Shown: in pieces, positions 50,768 through 59,615 of the stretch | How the letters are laid out: the number at the start of each line of letters is the position of its first letter | Position numbering within the stretch: position 1 is the first letter of the stretch | From: Nocardia terpenica | GTDB lineage: Bacteria > Actinomycetota > Actinomycetes > Mycobacteriales > Mycobacteriaceae | Reading direction: 5' to 3' | Length of the DNA stretch: 64,000 nt | Assembly: GCF_013186535.1 (NCBI RefSeq) | Contig: NZ_JABMCZ010000002.1 | Location: 1,860,001-1,924,000 of the forward strand | The notes under the pieces: model-generated | Seen by the model: the letters and a program-made list of their open reading frames with translations, nothing else | What the model was told of the DNA's origin: nothing | Databases searched by the model: none | Made by a program: the position numbers and the translations under genes

Positions 50768-51370
50768 TCACGAACCTCGGTAGGGTTGGGCGCGGAGGCC
50801 GTCCAGGGCGACCCGCAGGTTGCGGTTCCACTGTTGGTCGTCGGCGATGAAGCCGAGGGTGTGGTCTGCGGCGGTGACACCGGCCAGCACGAAAGCCACG
50901 TCCTGCCAGGTGATGTCGGTGCGCATCGACCCGGCGGCCTGTGCGCGCTCGGCCAGGGTGCGGATTCGGTCGCGGATGCTGTCGAGGGTCTGTTCCAGGT
51001 CCGGGCCCGGGGCCGCGCCCAAAGCATCGCTCACACCGCAGCTTTCGGCGCGCAGCCGCGCGTATACCATGGCGAACTCGCAAAAGCCTTGCCACGCATC
51101 GGGTTCGGCGAGGGCTGCATCGGCCGCCGTGATGATCTCGTCGAGCACCTCCTCCAGCACCGCGCGTAGCAGCTCCTCGCGGGAGGAGATGCGGCGGTAG
51201 AAGGTGCCCTTGCCGACACCGGCGCGCCGGGCGATCTCCTGGGCGGTGACCTCCACGCCGACCTCGGCGACGGCGGTGCGGGCCGCGGCCACCAGACGCT
51301 CCAGATTGCGGCGCGCATCGGCCCGGGGTTGCCCCGGCTGTCCGGCCAGCAGCCGGTCTACAGCGGTCAT
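50768..51370 (-). CDS. TetR-family transcriptional regulator
   Basis: 200 residues from ATG 51370. Helix-turn-helix VTAQEIARRAGVGKGTFYRR is the TetR signature; the remaining helices form the ligand and dimer domain. It is divergent from an oxidoreductase gene, with a 9-bp perfect inverted repeat close to that gene's start, so it most likely represses it. An ATG at 51400 is an alternative start. Confidence 0.92.
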   Translation of the reverse strand: MTAVDRLLAGQPGQPRADARRNLERLVAAARTAVAEVGVEVTAQEIARRAGVGKGTFYRRISSREELLRAVLEEVLDEIITAADAALAEPDAWQGFCEFAMVYARLRAESCGVSDALGAAPGPDLEQTLDSIRDRIRTLAERAQAAGSMRTDITWQDVAFVLAGVTAADHTLGFIADDQQWNRNLRVALDGLRAQPYRGS

Positions 51371-51423
51371 GACCGGCAGTTTAGCAAAAGTGGACTCCAA
51401 TGGTCCGGTTGTCTATCCTCAGG

Positions 51424-51448
51424 TAAGCGGACGTGTAGGGTCCGCTTA
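51424..51448. promoter_or_regulatory. TetR operator candidate
   Basis: TAAGCGGAC (51424-51432) and GTCCGCTTA (51440-51448) are perfect inverted 9-bp arms with a 7-bp centre. It lies 14 bp before the oxidoreductase start and between the divergent genes. Confidence 0.7.
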
Positions 51449-51461
51449 TGGAGGAGGAGTC

Positions 51462-52592
51462 ATGGCTTCGGAACACATCAGGGTCGGCATCATCGGGGCG
51501 AGCCCGGACCGGGGTTGGGCGACGCGGGCACACATTCCCGCGCTGCGGACGCTGCCCGGCCTGGAGCTGACCGCGGTGGGGACCAGCCGGATCGAGAGCG
51601 CCCGCGAGGCGGCCCGAATCTTCGGCGCCGCACACGCTTTCGCCGATCCGTGGGAACTCGCCGAGCACCCCGACGTCGATCTCGTGGCGATCACGGTGAA
51701 GGTGCCCGCGCACGACGAACTGGTTCGCGCGGCGCTCGGGGCCGGTAAGCACGTGTACAGCGAATGGCCGCTGGGATTGAACACCGAGGAGGCCGTCGAG
51801 CTGGCTCGGCTCGCCCACGCCGCCGGTGTGCACCATGCCGTCGGCTTGCAGTCCCGCCACGATCCGGCGATTCGGCGGGCGCGCGAGCTCGTCGCGGAAG
51901 GTTATGTGGGGCAGGTGCTTTCGGCAACGGTCTATAGTGCGCTGACCAAGCGCGCGGGGGGCCGACTGCCCGCGTGGGGCGCCTACACCCTCGATCGCCG
52001 CAATGGTGCGGGTGTCCTCGAGGTCGCGGGCGGGCACACGCTCGACGCGGTCGAGTACGTGCTCGGCGACATCGCGGAGCTGTCGGCGGAGCTCACGATC
52101 CGGATGCCGCGGTCGGTGGTGCAGGAGACCGGGGAGGCCCTCGACAACACCAGCCCGGACCACATTCGGGTGCACGCGACGGTGTCGAGCGGCGCGGTGC
52201 TCTCGGCGCACATTCACGACGCCAAGGTCACCGACGGCCGCACCCGCATCGAAATCGCCGGTACCGACGGCGATCTGGCCATCGTCTCCGATGTGCACGG
52301 CGGTGCGGGCCTCCAGATGTGCGGGCTGCGCCTGCTGGGTTCGCGCGGTGTCGGCGGTGAGTGGCGGGAACTGGTGGCCAGCAATGCCGCGACGGTTCTC
52401 GAGGCCGAGTCCGGCAATGTCGGCCGCCTCTACGCCCGCCTGGCGGACGACATCCGCACGGGCGCACGCACGGTCGCCGATTTCGACACCGCGGTGCACG
52501 TGCACGCCCTACTCGACGCCATCCGCCGATCGGCCGAGACCGGCACGCGGATGCGACTGACCGCGACGACGGCCGCCGGTTCTCGCTCGTAA
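51462..52592 (+). CDS. Gfo/Idh/MocA-family NAD(P)-dependent oxidoreductase
   Basis: 376 residues from ATG 51462 with GGAGGAGG upstream. N-terminal Rossmann motif IRVGIIGASPDRGWATRA, then DLVAITVKVPAHDELVRAAL, and the family signature VYSEWPLG, in which Glu-Trp replaces the usual Glu-Lys of the EKP motif. Such enzymes oxidise or reduce sugars and related polyols; the substituted lysine suggests an atypical reaction. Controlled, by context, by the divergent TetR protein. Confidence 0.88.
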   Translation: MASEHIRVGIIGASPDRGWATRAHIPALRTLPGLELTAVGTSRIESAREAARIFGAAHAFADPWELAEHPDVDLVAITVKVPAHDELVRAALGAGKHVYSEWPLGLNTEEAVELARLAHAAGVHHAVGLQSRHDPAIRRARELVAEGYVGQVLSATVYSALTKRAGGRLPAWGAYTLDRRNGAGVLEVAGGHTLDAVEYVLGDIAELSAELTIRMPRSVVQETGEALDNTSPDHIRVHATVSSGAVLSAHIHDAKVTDGRTRIEIAGTDGDLAIVSDVHGGAGLQMCGLRLLGSRGVGGEWRELVASNAATVLEAESGNVGRLYARLADDIRTGARTVADFDTAVHVHALLDAIRRSAETGTRMRLTATTAAGSRS

Positions 52593-52760
52593 CCGCGTTG
52601 CCCCGGGCGCGGATCCGAGGATCCTGCCGAGGAACGGTCATGGGCGAGACGCGGGCATGGTAGCCACCACCGAGGCCATCGAGCGTCCGGGATCGGCGGT
52701 GCGAGCCGTCGGGTATGCGGCGGTCGGGCCGCTGATCGGTGCCTCGGCGCTGGGCTGCCC

Positions 52761-52931
52761 ATGGACGCCGCGTGGTGGATGCGCGGTGACGGATGGTTCG
52801 GGCGGGTGCTGCAGACCGCGCCGACCTGTGTCGTCGTGGTCGCGCTGCTGCTGGTGCTGGCCATGCTGTGCTTCGGCGATTCGGCGGATAGGTGGTTACA
52901 GCGGCTGAATTCGTGTTGTCGCTGGGCTTGA
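52761..52931 (+). CDS. small membrane protein, 3' end replaced by an IS
   Basis: 56 residues: MDAAWWMRGDGWFGRVLQTA, then a membrane segment CVVVVALLLVLAMLCFG. The last ten residues are read from the insertion sequence that starts at 52899. Joining the flanks without the IS gives a natural-looking end (SADRWLVPWFQVLRAGEM). The ribosome site is weak. Function unknown. Confidence 0.45.
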   Translation: MDAAWWMRGDGWFGRVLQTAPTCVVVVALLLVLAMLCFGDSADRWLQRLNSCCRWA

Positions 52932-54061
52932 CGGCCGTGGCTGGTGGGTGGGGTACATCTGGTGGGTGCGGTATCCGCAAGGCGGTGGGCTGACCGCCGA
53001 GCGACGGATGTTGCGGGAGCGGTTGCGGCTGGAAGCCGCGGACGCTTTCGCCCGGGGCGAGGACAATGCGGTGATCGCCCACCGGCTGCGAGTCAGCGTG
53101 CGGTCGGTGCAACGGTGGCGCCAGGCGTGGGGATCGGCGGGGCGGGAAGCGTTGCGGTCCAAGGGCCCCGCGTCGCTGCCGTTGCTGTCCGACGAACAGT
53201 TCCAGGTACTCGAACACGAGCTGGCCAAGGGCCCGGCCGAGCACGGCTGGCCGGACCAGAAATGGACTCTGGCCAGGATCAAGACCGTGATCGGGCGCCG
53301 GTTCCACATCTCCTACACGATCAAGGGGGTGTCGTTGTTGTTGCACCGGCACGGGTGGAGCCGTCAGCAACCTGCCCGCCGGGCGGTCGAACGCGACGAC
53401 GCGGCGGTCGCGACGTGGGTGAAGGACGTGTGGCCGCACGTAAAACCGCCGCGGCGGCGCTCGGAGCCTGGGTCGTGTTCGAAGACGAAGCCGGGTTCAC
53501 GATGACGCCGCCGACCGCACGGACCTGGGCGCCACGCGGGCACACCCCGATCGTGCGGGTCCGGGGCCGAACCACCCGCCGGATATCGATCGCCGCGCTG
53601 ACCTGCTACAAGCCCGGCCATCGGTCCCGGCTGATCTGGCGACCGTATCGGCACGACCGAAATAGTTCGGGCAGGAAGAGCTTCGCCTGGACCGACTACC
53701 GGGACCTGCTCATCGCCGCCCACCGGCAACTCGGCGGGCCGATCGTGGTCTGCTGGGACAACCTCAACACCCACCTCACCGCCGGCATGCGCCGATTCGT
53801 CACCGGCCACGACTGGCTCACTGTCTACCAACTGCCCGCCTACGCGCCCGATCTGAATCCGACCGAAGGCATCTGGTCACTACTGCGGCGAGGCCGGCTG
53901 GCCAACCGCATCATCACCGACCCCGACCACCTCATGCGCATCGTGCGCAGCGACCTGCACCGCATCGGCTACCACCCCAACCTGATCGACGGCTGCCTCA
54001 CCGCAACCGGACTCACACCCACCCCGAAACGATCATGACGACAACACGAAATCAGCCTCTG
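52899..54061. mobile_element. IS630-type element, copy 1 (1163 bp)
   Basis: Ends CAGCGGCTGAATTCGTG and, read inward from the right, CAGAGGCTGATTTCGTG are 17-22 bp inverted repeats with two mismatches. TA duplications lie at 52897-52898 and 54062-54063. Same length and, from the translations, same sequence as the copy at 58309-59471, so transposition was recent. Confidence 0.95.
52948..54038 (+). CDS. IS630 transposase in two frames (likely -1 frameshift)
   Basis: The first frame (52948-53505) encodes the helix-turn-helix half: EDNAVIAHRLRVSVRSVQRW and DQKWTLARIKTVIGRRFH. The second, shifted by -1 and ending at 54038, encodes the DDE half: AWVVFEDEAGF (Asp), IVVCWDNLNTHLTAG (Asp) and YAPDLNPTEGIWSLL (Glu). 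They meet at GTAAAAC (AAAA 53442-53445), followed at once by the palindrome CCGCCGCGGCGG. Both copies keep this layout, which argues for programmed slippage rather than mutation. Confidence 0.88.
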
Positions 54062-54678
54062 TAGTCCCGTGGTTTCAGGTGCTGCGGGCGGGGGAGATGT
54101 AGGCCGAAATAGATGGCGCCGATTCGTAGTGCGAAGACCAAAGTGGCCGAAATCATCGCGGCCAGGCCGGAATTGGCGCCCAGGTAGTCGAGGCCGAGGT
54201 AGCAGGCGGCGCCTGCCAGTGCGGCGATGGCATATACCTCTTCGCGCAGCAGCAGTGGCGGGAACTCGCCGCACAGCACGTCGCGGATGACCTCGCCGGT
54301 CACGCCGGTCATGACCGACAGGATCAGGACCGCGAGCGGGGTCACCCCGGAATCGATGGCCGCGCGGGCGCCGATCACCGTCACCACCGCGAGCCCGAGC
54401 GCGTCGACCACCAGCAGCGAGCGCCGCGGCAACTGCCAGAAGCGCAGGTAGACAATGGTCCCCACGCCCACGCCGATGATCACCGTGAGCAGCACCCAGT
54501 CGTGAGTCCAGTACAGCGGCTGCCGCCCGAGAATGAGCTCGCGCAGCGTCCCACCGGAAATGGACGCCGCGAACGCCAGCGCCAGCCCCCCGAACGGATC
54601 CATATCGGCCCGATAGGCAGCCAACACCCCACTAGCGGCGAACGCCGCAATTCCCACCAGGTACAGCACGTGCAGCAT
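54052..54678 (-). CDS. TRIC-family (UPF0126) membrane channel protein, C-terminus altered by IS
   Basis: 208 residues from ATG 54678 (a GTG at 54684 is an alternative). Two UPF0126 halves: GGLALAFAASISGGTLRELI and VLILSVMTGVTGEVIRDVL, six to seven membrane segments, the bacterial trimeric intracellular cation channel family. The stop codon and last two codons come from the IS end (CTACAGAGGCTGA), so the original C-terminus has been replaced. The upstream in-frame extension runs through repeat DNA and is not coding. Confidence 0.85.
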   Translation of the reverse strand: MLHVLYLVGIAAFAASGVLAAYRADMDPFGGLALAFAASISGGTLRELILGRQPLYWTHDWVLLTVIIGVGVGTIVYLRFWQLPRRSLLVVDALGLAVVTVIGARAAIDSGVTPLAVLILSVMTGVTGEVIRDVLCGEFPPLLLREEVYAIAALAGAACYLGLDYLGANSGLAAMISATLVFALRIGAIYFGLHLPRPQHLKPRDYRG

Positions 54679-54711
54679 GCGCACATGATGGCAGCTACCC
54701 GCGGGCGACGG

Positions 54712-55490
54712 GATCCCGGCCAAAAGCGTGCCGGGAACTTCGGGGGAGTGTGCTGGGAACTTCGGGGGAGTGTGCTGGGAAGGAGGGAGTGTGCCGGGAG
54801 GTTCGAGGGAGTGTGCCGGGGCCTTCGGGGAATGTGCCGGGGGGCTTCGAAGGAACGCGCCGGGGCCTTCGGGAGCGCGCCGGGAACCTAGGGGAGTGCG
54901 CCGGGGCCTTCGGGAGACGCGCCGGGAGTGTGCCGGGACTTCGGGAAGCGCGTCGGGACTTCGGGGAGCGCGCGGGGAACTTCGGGAGCGCGCCGGGAAT
55001 CGGGGAGTGTGCCGGGCTTCGGGAAGCGCGTCGGGGCTTTGGGGAGCGCGCGGGGACTTTGGGAGTGTGCCGGGAACTTGTGGAAGTGCGCCGGGAATCG
55101 CGGAGAGCGTGCCGGACTGCGGGGAGCGCGGGGACTTAGGGGAGCGTGCCGGGAACTTGAGTAGCGCGCCGGGAATCGGGGAGTGTGCCGGGGCTTCGGG
55201 AAGCGCGTCGGGCCTTCGGAAAGTGCGTCGGAACTTCGGAAAGTGCACTGGAACTTCGAGAAGTGCGCCGGAACTTCGGGGAGCGCGCGGGGACTTCGGG
55301 AGTGTGCGGGGAGCTTCGGGAGTGTGCCGGGAACTTGCGGAAGCACGCCGGGAATCGTGGAGAGTGTGTCGGGACTTCGGGGAGCGTGCCGGGAACTCGA
55401 GTAGCGCGCCGGGAATCGCGGAGAGCACGTCGGGAATCGCGGGGAGTGTGCCCGGGCTTGGGGGAGCGCGTCGGGGGCCGGGGGAAGGGG
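54712..55490. repeat. minisatellite array B (about 780 bp)
   Basis: Begins with the hairpin seed GATCCCGGCCAAAAGCGTGC at 54713 and continues as more than thirty degenerate 18-24-bp units of the type GTGCCGGGAACTTCGGGGA. It separates the divergent TRIC and dcd genes, so it lies in what should be their promoter region. Frames that run through it give Gly/Arg/Ser-rich nonsense. Confidence 0.9.
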
Positions 55491-55537
55491 GCCATGCCAG
55501 GCGTGGGTGGGTGGGGGGTGGGCACTACGCTCGTTGC

Positions 55538-56122
55538 GTGCTGCTTTCCGATCGCGATATTCGTGCCGAGTTGGACTCCGGGCGGCTCGGGCTGGAGCCG
55601 TTCGAGGAGAAGATGGTTCAGCCGTCGAGTATCGACGTGCGTCTGGACCGGATGTTTCGGGTGTTCAACAACACTCGGTACACCCATATCGACCCGGCGC
55701 AGCGGCAGGACGAGCTGACCAGCCTGGTCGAGCCCGCGGCGGGGGAGCCGTTCGTGCTGCATCCGGGCGAGTTCGTGCTCGGTTCCACGCTCGAGGTGTG
55801 CACGCTGCCGAACGATCTGGCCGGGCGGCTGGAGGGCAAGTCGAGCCTGGGGCGGCTGGGGTTGCTCACCCACTCGACCGCCGGATTCATCGATCCCGGA
55901 TTCAGCGGGCACATCACCCTCGAGCTGTCGAATGTGGCAAACCTGCCGATCACCCTGTGGCCGGGCATGAAGATCGGTCAGCTGTGCGTGTTCCGGCTGA
56001 GCAGCCCGGCGGAGAATCCGTACGGCAGCACCGCGGCCGGATCCAAATATCAGGGCCAGCGCGGGCCCACGCCGTCGCGCGCCTATCTGAATTTCCCGCT
56101 GCCCGATCAACCCCGCATCTGA
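55538..56122 (+). CDS. dcd: dCTP deaminase
   Basis: 194 residues from GTG 55538. VLLSDRDIRAELDSGRLGLE, MVQPSSIDVRLDRMFRVFNN, LEGKSSLGRLGLLTHSTAGF and IDPGFSGHITLELSN are diagnostic, with the catalytic Glu in TLELSN. It makes dUTP from dCTP for thymidylate synthesis; the mycobacterial orthologue also hydrolyses dUTP. The ORF extends far upstream through array B, but only this part is a gene. Confidence 0.95.
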   Translation: MLLSDRDIRAELDSGRLGLEPFEEKMVQPSSIDVRLDRMFRVFNNTRYTHIDPAQRQDELTSLVEPAAGEPFVLHPGEFVLGSTLEVCTLPNDLAGRLEGKSSLGRLGLLTHSTAGFIDPGFSGHITLELSNVANLPITLWPGMKIGQLCVFRLSSPAENPYGSTAAGSKYQGQRGPTPSRAYLNFPLPDQPRI

Positions 56123-56194
56123 AACGCGACAGCGCCGCGGGCGGCGGCGTGTCATACGAATTAGCTCTGAATATGCTCTCTAGGCTCGGCGGTC

Positions 56195-58231
56195 ATGGAC
56201 CGTCGTCAGTTCGTCGCCGCGCTCCTCGCCTCCCTCGGTCTTTCCCTCGCAGGTGAGGCCGCCGCCGAGCCCTTGCTGCCGGGGCCGTCGGAATTCTTCG
56301 AGCCATTTCTGTCGCTGTTTGCCGAACTGCGGACCGGCGGGCTCGATCGGGAAATGCTGCTGCGCCGACTGCTGGCCGTGATCGACTCCCATCCGGAATT
56401 GGCCGCGCTGCGCGACGGGCTGCCGCCGCAGGTGCGGGCCGTCGCCGAGCACATCCGATCCGGAAAAGGCTTGGACGGCATGCCCGGCGGTGCCTTCCCG
56501 CCCAGCCCGCCGACGATCGAATTGCAGCGGAAACTGCGGACCGCCGCCTCCGGCCACCCCGAGGTGACCGAGGGCGACGGCACCCCGATGGACTGCGTCT
56601 ACGCCCATGATTTCGCGAACTGGGGACTGACCGTCGGCAATCGGCCGTCGGTGACCTTTCTGCCGCGCACCCGCGCCGGTGTGCAGAACATCGTGCGCTG
56701 GGCCCGCGATCACGACAAACGCGTGCGGGTGGCCGGATACCGGCACAGCTGGACCGATATCTTCGGCGAGGACGATCAGATCCTGATCTCGCTGCTCCCG
56801 CTGCGCGAGGCCGAGCAGATTCCGTCGTTCACGCCGCCGCTGGACCCGAACAACGAATTGCAGGGCATCCGGATCGTCGGCACGGTGGACGAGGACGGCA
56901 GGCGAAAGGCGCTGTGCCGCATCGGTTCCGCCACCACCAACGAGCAGTTCCGGCTGTGGTGCCTGTCCGACGGCGGCGGCCGCTGGCAGTGGACCCTCCC
57001 GCTCAATGTCATCATGGTCGAGATCACCTTCGGCGGCAGCAACGGCCCGATGTGCCACGGCGCGGGACTGGGGAACCGAACGCTGAGCGATCTGGTGTCG
57101 GAGATCGAATTCGTCAATGCCGACGGCGAATTCCAGACCGTTTCCGATCCCGAGCTGTTGCGCGCGGCCGCGGGCTGTTTCGGCCTGCTGGGCGTGGTGA
57201 CCGCGCTGACGCTGAAACTCGATCCGATGACCTTCGCGAATATGCGTCCGGTGAAGAATTCGATTCTGCTCACCGTCCCGCCGCCGCCCGGATTCGCGGT
57301 GCCGCCGGATCTCGCCGACTCGTCCATCGGCCCGGCCCAACTGGAGGACGCCCGACGAGAATTCGTCCGGCGCTGCGAACAGGACTACTACTCGGAATGG
57401 TTCTGGTTCCCCTATCACCGCGAGGGCTGGACGCACACCTGGAACAACGACGCGTCGCCGGCGGACGCCCAGGATTATCCGTCGCCGCCGGAGGCGCTGC
57501 AGCAGTGGCTGGAATCCTGGATCGCCTCGGCCATCAACGATTTCCCGCCGTTCCAGGCGCTGCCGGGCGCGCTGCAGGGTCAGTTCCTCGGCGCGACGGC
57601 AATGATCCAGCTGCCCGGCGTCGAGGATTTCGAGCCGAGCATCGTGACCCCGATGATCGACGCCCTACATTTCCGGCGCGGCATCCAGAACTGGCGGGTG
57701 CTGGATGTCGAGGTGCTGATTCCCATTCCGGGCCGCGCCGACGATCCCGGGAAACCGGATTGGGGTGTGTGCCAGCGCGCCTGGTGGAATGCGATCGACG
57801 AGGTGTATCGCTGGCCGGACGGCCCGATGCGCATCGCGTTGGAGATGCGCGTCATGGCCGACTCGGCGATGGATCTGGCGCCCGAACGCGGAAACACCTT
57901 CGGCACCTGCTCGATCGAGGTGCTGACCAGCATGCACACCCCGCAACCGCTGTGGCACGGCTTCACCCAGGCGGTGGTGGACCGATGGTGCTCGGAGACC
58001 GACCATCTCGGTAATCCGCTCAATGTGCGGCCGCACTGGGCCAAGCAGTGGCAGCACCTGACCCTGCGCGGACAGCCTGCGGAGGCGCATTTCAAGAATG
58101 TCGCCTACGCGCAGCAGTTCGATGAATTCAAGAGCCGGTTGGCGGTGATTCACCGGCAGGGCGGGGTGTCGTCGGCGGAGTCGTACCGGCGGTTCTCCAA
58201 TCCGCTGTTCGATCGGTTGCTGGGGGTGTGA
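56195..58231 (+). CDS. secreted FAD-linked oxidase (VAO/PCMH fold, cholesterol-oxidase or lactone-oxidase type)
   Basis: 678 residues. The N-terminus MDRRQFVAALLASLGLSLAG looks like a Tat-type export signal with a single Arg pair. The FAD domain starts at about residue 140: SVTFLPRTRAGVQNIVRWA, and VRVAGYRHSWTDIFGEDDQ, where the His is positioned for covalent FAD. GGSNGPMCHGAGLGNRTLSD and LLGVVTALTLKLDPM complete the PCMH fold. The C-terminal cap resembles BCO2-type cholesterol oxidases and aldonolactone oxidases. Substrate uncertain. Confidence 0.83.
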   Translation: MDRRQFVAALLASLGLSLAGEAAAEPLLPGPSEFFEPFLSLFAELRTGGLDREMLLRRLLAVIDSHPELAALRDGLPPQVRAVAEHIRSGKGLDGMPGGAFPPSPPTIELQRKLRTAASGHPEVTEGDGTPMDCVYAHDFANWGLTVGNRPSVTFLPRTRAGVQNIVRWARDHDKRVRVAGYRHSWTDIFGEDDQILISLLPLREAEQIPSFTPPLDPNNELQGIRIVGTVDEDGRRKALCRIGSATTNEQFRLWCLSDGGGRWQWTLPLNVIMVEITFGGSNGPMCHGAGLGNRTLSDLVSEIEFVNADGEFQTVSDPELLRAAAGCFGLLGVVTALTLKLDPMTFANMRPVKNSILLTVPPPPGFAVPPDLADSSIGPAQLEDARREFVRRCEQDYYSEWFWFPYHREGWTHTWNNDASPADAQDYPSPPEALQQWLESWIASAINDFPPFQALPGALQGQFLGATAMIQLPGVEDFEPSIVTPMIDALHFRRGIQNWRVLDVEVLIPIPGRADDPGKPDWGVCQRAWWNAIDEVYRWPDGPMRIALEMRVMADSAMDLAPERGNTFGTCSIEVLTSMHTPQPLWHGFTQAVVDRWCSETDHLGNPLNVRPHWAKQWQHLTLRGQPAEAHFKNVAYAQQFDEFKSRLAVIHRQGGVSSAESYRRFSNPLFDRLLGV

Positions 58232-58235
58232 GGGA

Positions 58236-58308
58236 AGATCCCGGCCAAAAGCATGCCGGGATCAACACGGAGGCATGCCGGGATTAGCAGGGAGGCATGC
58301 CGGGATTA
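58236..58308. repeat. minisatellite array C, left part
   Basis: Hairpin seed GATCCCGGCC..GCCGGGATC directly after the oxidase stop, then units of about 22 bp (AGGCATGCCGGGATTAGCAG). The element is split at a TA by IS copy 2; units resume at 59472. Confidence 0.85.
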
Positions 58309-59471
58309 CAGCGGCTGAATTCGTGTTGTCGCTGGGCTTGACGGCCGTGGCTGGTGGGTGGGGTACATCTGGTGGGTGCGGTATCCGCAAGGCGGTGGGC
58401 TGACCGCCGAGCGACGGATGTTGCGGGAGCGGTTGCGGCTGGAAGCCGCGGACGCTTTCGCCCGGGGCGAGGACAATGCGGTGATCGCCCACCGGCTGCG
58501 AGTCAGCGTGCGGTCGGTGCAACGGTGGCGCCAGGCGTGGGGATCGGCGGGGCGGGAAGCGTTGCGGTCCAAGGGCCCCGCGTCGCTGCCGTTGCTGTCC
58601 GACGAACAGTTCCAGGTACTCGAACACGAGCTGGCCAAGGGCCCGGCCGAGCACGGCTGGCCGGACCAGAAATGGACTCTGGCCAGGATCAAGACCGTGA
58701 TCGGGCGCCGGTTCCACATCTCCTACACGATCAAGGGGGTGTCGTTGTTGTTGCACCGGCACGGGTGGAGCCGTCAGCAACCTGCCCGCCGGGCGGTCGA
58801 ACGCGACGACGCGGCGGTCGCGACGTGGGTGAAGGACGTGTGGCCGCACGTAAAACCGCCGCGGCGGCGCTCGGAGCCTGGGTCGTGTTCGAAGACGAAG
58901 CCGGGTTCACGATGACGCCGCCGACCGCACGGACCTGGGCGCCACGCGGGCACACCCCGATCGTGCGGGTCCGGGGCCGAACCACCCGCCGGATATCGAT
59001 CGCCGCGCTGACCTGCTACAAGCCCGGCCATCGGTCCCGGCTGATCTGGCGACCGTATCGGCACGACCGAAATAGTTCGGGCAGGAAGAGCTTCGCCTGG
59101 ACCGACTACCGGGACCTGCTCATCGCCGCCCACCGGCAACTCGGCGGGCCGATCGTGGTCTGCTGGGACAACCTCAACACCCACCTCACCGCCGGCATGC
59201 GCCGATTCGTCACCGGCCACGACTGGCTCACTGTCTACCAACTGCCCGCCTACGCGCCCGATCTGAATCCGACCGAAGGCATCTGGTCACTACTGCGGCG
59301 AGGCCGGCTGGCCAACCGCATCATCACCGACCCCGACCACCTCATGCGCATCGTGCGCAGCGACCTGCACCGCATCGGCTACCACCCCAACCTGATCGAC
59401 GGCTGCCTCACCGCAACCGGACTCACACCCACCCCGAAACGATCATGACGACAACACGAAATCAGCCTCTG
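58309..59471. mobile_element. IS630-type element, copy 2 (1163 bp)
   Basis: Same ends, length and internal frames as copy 1, displaced by exactly 5410 bp. TA duplications lie at 58307-58308 and 59472-59473. It has inserted into the repeat array. Confidence 0.95.
58358..59448 (+). CDS. IS630 transposase, copy 2 (likely -1 frameshift)
   Basis: The two frames 58358-58915 and the one ending 59448 translate the same as in copy 1, including the AAAA slip site followed by a GC palindrome. The conserved split in both copies shows that neither has been damaged since duplication. Confidence 0.88.
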
Positions 59472-59600
59472 TAGCAGGGAGGCATGCCGGGATCAACAGG
59501 GAGGGCGTGCCGGGATCGACGGGGAGGGCGTGCCGGGATCGACGGGGAGGGCGTGCCGGGATCGACGGGGAGGGCGTGCCGGGATCGGAAGAGGGGCATG
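59472..59600. repeat. minisatellite array C, right part
   Basis: About five units of 23-25 bp of the type ATCGACGGGGAGGGCGTGCC, continuing the array interrupted by the IS. It ends just before the stop of the leftward permease gene. Confidence 0.88.
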
Positions 59601-59615
59601 CCCTCGCGCTCGGTT

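Noticed and set aside
54052..55428. 458-residue TRIC protein with long N-terminal extension
   Set aside because: Residues before MLHVLYLVG are translations of the minisatellite array (Pro/Arg/Ser repeats); the gene starts at 54678.
54728..55537. Gly/Arg/Ser-rich frames in array B, including the extension of dcd, as a repeat protein gene
   Set aside because: Repeat units are not multiples of three, so the frame changes along the array; no start or ribosome site.
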